Shown: positions 1 to 5,071 of the stretch, in pieces | Layout: the number at the start of each line of letters is the position of its first letter | How positions within the stretch are numbered: position 1 is the stretch's first letter | Assembly (NCBI GenBank): GCA_035370405.1 | Contig: DAOOVT010000016.1 | Coordinates: forward strand, 1-8,796 | Source: UBA5232 sp035370405 | GTDB taxonomy: Bacteria > Patescibacteriota > Dojkabacteria > SC72 | DNA: 8,796 nt | Direction of reading: 5' to 3' | Translations under genes and position numbers: made by a program | Notes under the pieces: generated by a model | The model's input: only the letters and a program-made list of their open reading frames with translations | Databases searched by the model: none | Told to the model about the DNA's origin: nothing

Positions 1-15
1 TGCCTCCTACTATCA

Positions 16-24
16 TGATATAAT
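16..24 (+). promoter_or_regulatory. Extended -10 promoter element of the DHH phosphoesterase gene
   Basis: TG at 16-17, one base, then a perfect TATAAT at 19-24. With a usual 17-bp spacer the -35 box would fall off the left edge, so only this half is visible. The start codon lies 9 nt beyond the -10 box, so transcription should begin within about 1-3 nt of the ATG. That predicts a leaderless or nearly leaderless mRNA. No Shine-Dalgarno sequence is present between the box and the ATG. Confidence 0.6.
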
Positions 25-33
25 TACAAACAT

Positions 34-1032
34 ATGGATAAAAACATCAAAAATCTAAAAAAAGTATTAAAAAAATCCCAAGATATCCTCATAATAACAC
101 ACAAAGGGCCAGACATAGATGCATTTTGTAGTATGCTGATTATATTTAAAATACTAAAACAAATATTCCCATCAAAAAACATACAGATGCAAACAAAACA
201 AAATCCCTCTATGAATCTTCCTGGAATGAAAGATATACAAATAAAAGAAAATATAGACAACACTCAATTTGACACACTAATAATAACAGATGCTTCTGAC
301 ATAGAAATGTGTAAAGACTCCCAAGACATTCTCATTACTAAAGACAAGAATATCATTATAATAGACCATCACGACACCATAATTCCTCAATCTAAAAACA
401 TTCTACTATTCAACAACAATGCTAGCTCTGCCACTGAAGAGGTATACACCCTTCTCTCAGCAACATATCACAAACACTTCAAAATAACTGAAGACATTGC
501 TCAACTCATACAATATGGAATAGTTGCAGATACTGGAAGATTCCTGTATGACATAACCACACCAAACTCTCTCAGAATATTTGCTGACATGATGGAAATA
601 TCTCCAATAGACATAGAGGATTTCTCATACAAGAAAGATAAATTTCCTAAAGAATCTACTATTGCAATACAAGAATATCTTAAAACTCTTACCATAGAAG
701 GAGATATGGCCTACATGTACATAGACAGAAAAACAATCGATCAAAATCCTGACTTAAAAAAGGGAGTAAGCGAAGCTCAAGCCTTTCTTCGTGATAAATA
801 TCTTAGATACATACAGGGAGTACATTGGGGATTCATAATTAAACCAGACAATACATATCAAAACAATTGGTTTGTATCTTTCAGAAGTACAAAAGGATAC
901 CAAGATGTCAAAATAGTAGCTGAAGAATTGGGAGGTGGTGGACACACATATGCATCAGGAGTACCTATACAAGCTGATTCATTGGCAGAAGTATTAAATA
1001 GAGTACTTTCAGTAGCAAGAAAATATATTTAA
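34..1032 (+). CDS. DHH/DHHA1 family phosphoesterase, NrnA-like (oligoribonuclease / pAp phosphatase)
   Basis: 332 residues, a normal length for NrnA-type proteins. The N-terminal DHH domain has every metal-binding motif: THKGPDIDA (H23, D27, D29), ITDASD (D86), DHH at 111-113 and GIVADTGRF (D166). A DHHA1 substrate-binding domain ends with GGGGH at 300-304. Family members are soluble, use Mn2+, degrade 2-5 nt RNA fragments and dephosphorylate pAp to AMP; here the specificity is inferred from family only. RecJ is unlikely because the protein is short and lacks the extra RecJ domains. The ATG at 34 is preferred because it follows an extended -10 box directly. The gene is transcribed alone towards the 77-residue gene, which has its own promoter 14 bp downstream. 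Codon third positions strongly favour C over G, unlike the synthetase genes in this window. Confidence 0.88.
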   Translation: MDKNIKNLKKVLKKSQDILIITHKGPDIDAFCSMLIIFKILKQIFPSKNIQMQTKQNPSMNLPGMKDIQIKENIDNTQFDTLIITDASDIEMCKDSQDILITKDKNIIIIDHHDTIIPQSKNILLFNNNASSATEEVYTLLSATYHKHFKITEDIAQLIQYGIVADTGRFLYDITTPNSLRIFADMMEISPIDIEDFSYKKDKFPKESTIAIQEYLKTLTIEGDMAYMYIDRKTIDQNPDLKKGVSEAQAFLRDKYLRYIQGVHWGFIIKPDNTYQNNWFVSFRSTKGYQDVKIVAEELGGGGHTYASGVPIQADSLAEVLNRVLSVARKYI

Positions 1033-1045
1033 GAATATCTTCATT

Positions 1046-1074
1046 TTGATTACTATGAGATATGGTGATATAAT
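1046..1074 (+). promoter_or_regulatory. Strong promoter upstream of the 77-residue protein gene
   Basis: -35 TTGATT at 1046-1051 (four of six consensus bases, including TTGA), a 17-bp spacer, and a perfect -10 TATAAT at 1069-1074 with an extended TG at 1066-1067. This is the best complete sigma-70-type promoter in the window. A start 7 nt past the -10 box falls at 1081, giving a leader of about 74 nt before the ATG at 1155. Confidence 0.7.
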
Positions 1075-1080
1075 AACACC

Positions 1081-1095
1081 ATGTTTGAGCATTAA
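1081..1095 (+). other. Possible four-codon leader ORF at the predicted transcription start
   Basis: The predicted +1 coincides with the A of an ATG that opens the frame ATG-TTT-GAG-CAT-TAA, encoding Met-Phe-Glu-His. It would be read as a leaderless mini-ORF ahead of the 77-residue gene. A weak 4-bp stem, GAGC 1087-1090 with GCTC 1099-1102, overlaps it. The geometry copies the -10-to-ATG arrangement of other genes in the window, but an ORF this short may be chance. It could instead be a relic start or plain 5' UTR. Confidence 0.25.
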
Positions 1096-1142
1096 ATAGC
1101 TCTTCATGCACATTAAAAGCAAAGTATATTAGAAAGGATTTC

Positions 1143-1150
1143 AAAGGAGG
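1143..1150 (+). promoter_or_regulatory. Strong Shine-Dalgarno site of the 77-residue protein gene
   Basis: AAAGGAGG ends 4 nt before the ATG at 1155 and fixes that start. It is the only strong Shine-Dalgarno sequence seen ahead of any gene in this window; the other starts have none or only weak partial matches. Confidence 0.75.
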
Positions 1151-1154
1151 AACG

Positions 1155-1388
1155 ATGTTAGAAGTAACTATAAAGCTAGATGGAAGTGAGTACCAAAAAG
1201 TCTACAAAATTTCTAAAAAGAATGAGAAATTTGTAATGGTAACCAATGATTTCAATGATTTGAATGGAAGCTCAATAGATTTAGAATATCAAACTGGAAT
1301 CACAGGATTATCCATAGATGGAGACTGCCTCTCTGCTGAGAATGTAGAAGCCCTATTCGCCGTCATTGCACAGAGATATATTCAATAA
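1155..1388 (+). CDS. Small conserved-looking protein of unknown function (77 aa)
   Basis: I do not recognise this protein. It is 77 residues, acidic overall, with no signal peptide, membrane segment or cysteine cluster (one Cys). Residues 1-60 look beta-rich, with alternating polar and hydrophobic residues (EVTIKLDG, QKVYKISK, KFVMVTNDF). Residues 61-77 look like one amphipathic helix (ENVEALFAVIAQRYIQ), giving a small alpha/beta or beta-sandwich fold. Coding status is supported by a complete promoter with extended -10, a strong Shine-Dalgarno site 4 nt before the ATG, and normal codon use. It is probably monocistronic: the next gene is convergent and a 13-bp inverted repeat starts 12 bp after the stop. 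The strong promoter and ribosome site suggest a well-expressed product; that is inference. Confidence 0.7.
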   Translation: MLEVTIKLDGSEYQKVYKISKKNEKFVMVTNDFNDLNGSSIDLEYQTGITGLSIDGDCLSAENVEALFAVIAQRYIQ

Positions 1389-1399
1389 ATACTTTGCAC

Positions 1400-1459
1400 A
1401 GCACTGTATATACTACTACTTAAGATTTGAAAAAATCAAAAAGACATATATACAGTGCT
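1400..1459. repeat. 60-bp element bounded by a perfect 13-bp inverted repeat (possible bidirectional terminator)
   Basis: AGCACTGTATATA at 1400-1412 is the exact reverse complement of 1447-1459, enclosing 34 nt. Inside is a second small hairpin, TTTGA 1426-1430 and TCAAA 1436-1440, around a five-A loop. The element fills the gap between the convergent 77-residue gene and the second permease gene; its last base is the last base of that gene's stop codon. Position suggests a shared terminator, but neither strand has a U-tract after the outer stem and the stem is AT-rich. A short non-autonomous mobile repeat or a protein-binding site is possible. Confidence 0.55.
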
Positions 1460-2271
1460 TAACTTCCTGTACTACTATATTTTCTAACATTGAATTTCCA
1501 TAAACACTTTGCCACTAAATACAAAACAACACCTATTACAAATCCATAAAATATACTTCTAAAAAATGCCTTCCCCATAAAGAATTTAGCAGGAACAGTT
1601 GTTAAAAATGCCAATGGAATTATTCCACAAAACAATATATCTCCTACATTTCTAAAAACATCAATCGGATACTTTGTAATCCCTAAAAGCTCCTTTGCAA
1701 CTGCTAACAAACCATTCTTAGGACTAGATACTGTAAAACTAGCAAAAATCAAAAAAATTGAATACCAAATAAAAAAGCCTACACACATCGATAACAAACC
1801 AAAACACACATCTATTAAAGTAATACTTCCTAAATTACTAACAATATAGTACAAAACTAATACAAAACCAGAAATAGCAGATGACAAATTATATATAAAA
1901 AAATCTCCAAATGATGCCAACCATGAAGAACTTATTGGTTTAAGAAGAGTAAAATCAAATGACCCATCTATTACGCTACTTTCTAACCGAATTAAGTTTA
2001 TCCCAAACACTGCCCACCCTACATAATTCAAAATATTCCATATTCCAATAACAAGATACGCTTCTGACTTACTCCACCCAACATACATTTGAGTATCTAA
2101 AAATATCACATTAAGAAGAATAATCTGTGCTAGAACAATATATACAGATCTAACAATAGATATAACTAATTCCTTCTTGTAAATATATCCCCTAGCCAAA
2201 GATCCTCTCACAATCCTTTTCCAAACCCTCCAATAGTACTTAATTGTATTTCTAAATCCCCTCTGCTTCAT
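1459..2271 (-). CDS. ABC-2 type transporter permease subunit (second of a pair)
   Basis: 270 residues, an integral membrane protein with about six hydrophobic segments, roughly residues 35-60, 70-95, 120-145, 150-180, 210-230 and 240-260. A basic N terminus fits a cytoplasmic start. The signature DGSFDFTLLKPIS at 102-114, just after the second membrane segment, is typical of ABC2_membrane_6 permeases, which occur as two unequal subunits with one ATPase. The start ATG at 2271 overlaps the upstream permease gene by 20 bp, so the two are co-transcribed and probably translationally coupled; there is no Shine-Dalgarno site. Substrate is unknown; relatives are annotated as exporters. No ATP-binding subunit gene lies in the window. 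Confidence 0.82.
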   Translation of the reverse strand: MKQRGFRNTIKYYWRVWKRIVRGSLARGYIYKKELVISIVRSVYIVLAQIILLNVIFLDTQMYVGWSKSEAYLVIGIWNILNYVGWAVFGINLIRLESSVIDGSFDFTLLKPISSSWLASFGDFFIYNLSSAISGFVLVLYYIVSNLGSITLIDVCFGLLSMCVGFFIWYSIFLIFASFTVSSPKNGLLAVAKELLGITKYPIDVFRNVGDILFCGIIPLAFLTTVPAKFFMGKAFFRSIFYGFVIGVVLYLVAKCLWKFNVRKYSSTGS

Positions 2272-3052
2272 AATATTTAATAAAATGCTTTAAGGTAACT
2301 TTATATACAAAAATTAAAATAACAATCCAAAAAATACTAATTAAAAACCCACACAATATTCCAAATCCATCTATTTCATCTAGCAGTATCTCTACAGGAA
2401 AAGACAATGTATACCTAAATGGTAATATTTTAAGTAAATATTGCCCAAAAGATGGAAGAAAAACTATTGGAATAAATTCCCCGGAAAGCATAGATGCAGT
2501 ATTGTAATAGAATATTCTAATTCCATCCATTTCTTTAATTTTTAGGGCTGGAAGAGAAAAAATGTTTCCCAAGAGAAAGTTCATAATAAAAGCAATTACC
2601 AAACTAAAAGCAAAAAATACAAATCTCAAAAAATTAAACTTACATACCCATAAATTATTAGCTGATAGAATAAATACACCAATTATGAAAATGGGAATAA
2701 AAAGCATAAACCTCACTATATTATTTCCTAAATTTCGTCCAGCATACTCGAGTAAATAATTAAATGGTTTAATTAGAAAATTGGAGAATTTGCCATTTAT
2801 CATTTCTCTAATACCATTCTCCATAGTAAAATCTGATGCTATCTTTCCGATGAGCATCACAAGAAGATAGTAAGAAGCTACATAGCTTGTATCAACATCA
2901 ACCCGTGTTTGAGCAACATTCATCCAAACAAAAATAAGAGCCGTAATCTTTATGGTATCTGCAATAATCCATCCTACAAGCTGCTGCTTGTATATTGATT
3001 CATTCAAAAAATATGCTTTTATTTCCCTCTTCAATATCCCAAATGAATTCAC
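2252..3052 (-). CDS. ABC-2 type transporter permease subunit (first of a pair)
   Basis: 266 residues with about six membrane segments. A cytoplasmic amphipathic N terminus (residues 1-22) leads into segments near 25-47, 57-76, 110-133, 140-170, 185-205 and 232-257. The family motif INGKFSNFLIKP at 85-96 matches the equivalent motif in the partner permease, so the two are paralogous halves of one heterodimer of the ABC2_membrane_6 kind. The start is a GTG at 3052, one base after the stop of the 120-residue protein gene; no in-frame ATG lies nearby. Only a weak GAAG precedes it, so translation probably depends on coupling to the upstream gene. No nucleotide-binding subunit is adjacent, so it must be encoded elsewhere or be shared. 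Confidence 0.82.
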   Translation of the reverse strand: MNSFGILKREIKAYFLNESIYKQQLVGWIIADTIKITALIFVWMNVAQTRVDVDTSYVASYYLLVMLIGKIASDFTMENGIREMINGKFSNFLIKPFNYLLEYAGRNLGNNIVRFMLFIPIFIIGVFILSANNLWVCKFNFLRFVFFAFSLVIAFIMNFLLGNIFSLPALKIKEMDGIRIFYYNTASMLSGEFIPIVFLPSFGQYLLKILPFRYTLSFPVEILLDEIDGFGILCGFLISIFWIVILIFVYKVTLKHFIKYYEAEGI

Positions 3053-3053
3053 A

Positions 3054-3416
3054 CTATTTTTTCTTCAATTTATACTCTTTTTCCAATTCCTTCACCTTCC
3101 ACATAAAAATTCTTGATTTATCTCTTGCTTTTGGATAATCAGATGTAAAGCTCAATGCCTGTTCTAAAATAGCTCTTGGTTTCTCCTTCGCCCATTTTAT
3201 ATACATTGTTGCCCTATCTTTGTCTCCTAGCTTAGATGCAAGTCTCAAACCATATAGCTGATATTCCTTGGAGATATATTTATGCTTATCACCTAAAACT
3301 TTCTTGGGATTGGTTTCTAATTTATCAACATCAAAAAGTTCATTCTGACCCATCTTAGTACTAACCTTGCCAGAATCACTCTTCATTTCCGTGATTATAT
3401 CCTTTATATTCTCCAT
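3054..3416 (-). CDS. Small helical protein of unknown function (120 aa) between lysS and the permease genes
   Basis: I cannot assign a function. The 120 residues are rich in Lys and Glu and contain no Cys, signal peptide or membrane segment. Residues 1-45 look loosely structured. Residues 46-120 look all-helical, with regularly spaced aromatic and small residues (YQLYGLRLASKLGD, ATMYIKWAKEKP, AILEQALSF, FMWKVKELEKEYK), suggesting a TPR-like or helical-bundle fold that could bind nucleic acid or a partner. The C terminus is strongly basic (KLKKK). The gene begins 42 nt after lysS, probably from its own extended -10 box, and ends one base before the permease GTG, so it likely heads the permease operon. 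A link between it and the transporter is inference from position only. Confidence 0.75.
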   Translation of the reverse strand: MENIKDIITEMKSDSGKVSTKMGQNELFDVDKLETNPKKVLGDKHKYISKEYQLYGLRLASKLGDKDRATMYIKWAKEKPRAILEQALSFTSDYPKARDKSRIFMWKVKELEKEYKLKKK

Positions 3417-3425
3417 ATCATCTGC

Positions 3426-3434
3426 ATATTAACA
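3426..3434 (-). promoter_or_regulatory. Extended -10 element of the 120-aa protein / permease operon
   Basis: On the minus strand TG (3434-3433), one base, then TAATAT (3431-3426). The ATG at 3416 follows 9 nt later, the same spacing as at the DHH gene. No good -35 box is visible. If active, the permease operon can be transcribed separately from lysS, with a leader of only a few nucleotides. Read-through from lysS is equally possible because no terminator is seen in the 42-nt gap. Confidence 0.4.
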
Positions 3435-3458
3435 TAAACAATCTCAATGGCAGAATTA

Positions 3459-4988
3459 CTATTTTTTCCCATTAAATCGAACTTTATCCTTGTATATCTC
3501 TCTAGTAGTATTATCTATTTCATTCTTCACCTGAGGGAAGAATGTTCCCTCTCTGCCTGTGATATCCTCTAAGAACCAAAAAATCCTTTCACTCTGTCCG
3601 TATCCACTAGTAGGAGGCATACCATATTCAAGCATTTCAACAAAATCAATATCAAGCATGTGGGCCTCGGAATCTCCTTCTTCTCTAAGTTTTTGTTGCT
3701 CCAAGAATCTATCCAACTGATCTACTGGATCATTTATCTCAGAATATCCGTTTCCAAGTTCACTTCCTGCAATTACAATCTGAAACCTCTCAGTAACTCT
3801 TTTGTCTTTTTCATTTACCTTTGCCAAAGGAGAGAGAAACGTAGGTTGATTGATTAGAAATATGGGACCATCTATTGTACTTCTTACAGATTTCCACAAA
3901 GTATCAACAAGTCTATTCTTGTTTATCTTTTCACCAATAGCTATACCATTTTTTTCAACTATAGACAAAAGCTCTTCTTGACTAGCATTGAATATGTCTA
4001 CTCCAAATCTCTCCTTCAAAAGTTCCACATAGTCAACTTCTTTCCATTCCTCCGCTAAATCAAAAGTATGCCCCCTTGTAGAGAATTCTGTTTTTCCATA
4101 TACCTTCTGAGCTATCTCCAAGAAAAGCTCCCTAGCCAACTTCATATTGTCCGTAAAATCAGCATATGCCCAATACCATTCTAACTGATAGTATTCTTGA
4201 AGATGTTCATCATCCATTCCTTCGTTTCTGAAATTCGGTCCTAAAGTATATATTTTTTCATACCCACCACCTATTAATCTTTTTTGAAACAATTCTGTGG
4301 ATATTCTCAAATACAAATCTTGATGAAGAGCATTATGATGAGTTACAAATGGTGTTGCATCAGCTCCTCCTGTAACTAATTCGAGCACAGGAACTTCTAC
4401 TTCCATAAATCCTTTACTTTTTAGGAAATCTCTTTGAACCTGCCAAAATTGTGCTTTTCTTCTAAACATTTCCTTTCTTTCTGGTGAGATATTCAAATCT
4501 AAATATCTTCTTCGGAACATTTGCTCTTTGTTCTTCAATCTTTTAGGCATTGGTCTCAGTGCTTTTGTCAGAAGACGGATTTTTTGTGCCATGATGGAAA
4601 TTTCTCCGGTTCTCGTTTTTCCAATTACTCCACTTACTTCTATGAAATCAGAGATATCCAATAGATTGAGATTATCCCAGTTTAATAGACCTTGCGTGGT
4701 ATCACCTAAAAGAGAGTCTTTCCTTATCATAACCTGAATACTTCCACTTTCATCCTTTATAACTGCAAATATCAATTTTCCATGTTCTCTCCAAGCAGTA
4801 ATTCTTCCTGCTAGGATAGTTTCTTTTCCATCATATTCTTCGAAATTCTTGACGATATATCCATTATCATGCTGTTTGTATGTCTTCGCAGGATATGGAT
4901 TTATTCCAAGTTCCTTTATTTTCGCCAATTTACTTAATCGGATTTCTCTTTGTCCTATTAAATTGCTTTTCAAATTTGTTTCTGTCAT
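3459..4988 (-). CDS. lysS: Lysyl-tRNA synthetase, class II
   Basis: 509 residues from the chosen ATG. It joins lysine to tRNA-Lys in the cytoplasm using ATP. An N-terminal OB-fold anticodon-binding domain (about 57-141, TILAGRITAWREHGKLIF) precedes the class II core: GGADATPFVTHHNAL near 207-221, motif 2 FRNEG at 253-257, ELGNGYSEINDP in the late core, and motif 3 GMPPTSGYGQSER from 456. Motif 3 ends in SER-IFWFLE where the usual bacterial form has G-DR; the Arg is kept. The frame is open to a GTG/ATG-like start at 5036, but the ATG at 4988 gives the normal N terminus (MTETNLK) and follows a TATACT box by 7 nt, predicting a leaderless mRNA. It diverges from the glycyl-tRNA synthetase gene. 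Confidence 0.95.
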   Translation of the reverse strand: MTETNLKSNLIGQREIRLSKLAKIKELGINPYPAKTYKQHDNGYIVKNFEEYDGKETILAGRITAWREHGKLIFAVIKDESGSIQVMIRKDSLLGDTTQGLLNWDNLNLLDISDFIEVSGVIGKTRTGEISIMAQKIRLLTKALRPMPKRLKNKEQMFRRRYLDLNISPERKEMFRRKAQFWQVQRDFLKSKGFMEVEVPVLELVTGGADATPFVTHHNALHQDLYLRISTELFQKRLIGGGYEKIYTLGPNFRNEGMDDEHLQEYYQLEWYWAYADFTDNMKLARELFLEIAQKVYGKTEFSTRGHTFDLAEEWKEVDYVELLKERFGVDIFNASQEELLSIVEKNGIAIGEKINKNRLVDTLWKSVRSTIDGPIFLINQPTFLSPLAKVNEKDKRVTERFQIVIAGSELGNGYSEINDPVDQLDRFLEQQKLREEGDSEAHMLDIDFVEMLEYGMPPTSGYGQSERIFWFLEDITGREGTFFPQVKNEIDNTTREIYKDKVRFNGKK

Positions 4989-4989
4989 G

Positions 4990-5003
4990 GGTATAAGTAT
5001 ACC
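4990..5003. repeat. Short palindrome at the lysS transcription/translation start
   Basis: GGTATA 4990-4995, two bases AG, then TATACC 4998-5003: a perfect 6-bp inverted repeat. It covers the lysS -10 box and ends one base before the ATG. A dimeric repressor bound here would block initiation, so it is a candidate operator. It is short enough to be chance, and no regulator gene is nearby. Confidence 0.3.
4996..5001 (-). promoter_or_regulatory. -10 box of lysS
   Basis: TATACT on the minus strand (5001-4996), five of six consensus bases, with 7 nt between it and the ATG at 4988. A standard start would fall on the A of the ATG. No convincing -35 box or TG extension is seen. An AAAAGG lies upstream of the box, too far from the ATG for a ribosome site. 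Confidence 0.45.
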
Positions 5004-5059
5004 TTTTACAAGGATAAATTGGTAGACTATTTCCACTATTCACAGCACAACTCATAATG

Positions 5060-5065
5060 TATAAT
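5060..5065 (+). promoter_or_regulatory. -10 box of the glycyl-tRNA synthetase gene
   Basis: A perfect TATAAT followed by 6 nt and then ATG at 5072. It lies inside the open frame that begins at 5057, so if it is used the longer start cannot be on the mRNA. The -35 region is poor (TATTCA at 17-bp spacing). The lysS and glycyl-tRNA synthetase -10 boxes are divergent and about 60 bp apart. Confidence 0.5.
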
Positions 5066-5071
5066 CAACTC

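Noticed and set aside
1..12. The first 12 bases are the reverse complement of 3608-3619, inside lysS motif 3.
   Set aside because: A 12-base match somewhere in a window of this size and composition is expected by chance, and it does not extend further.
1081..1154. A T-box or other known riboswitch in the 74-nt leader.
   Set aside because: No T-box sequence, no long conserved stem and no recognised aptamer core; only 4-bp stems are visible.
3660..3857. Open frames of 60-110 codons antisense to lysS, the glycyl-tRNA synthetase gene, trmD and the DHH gene.
   Set aside because: They mirror the codon pattern of the conserved genes on the other strand and have no promoter, start context or recognisable domain.
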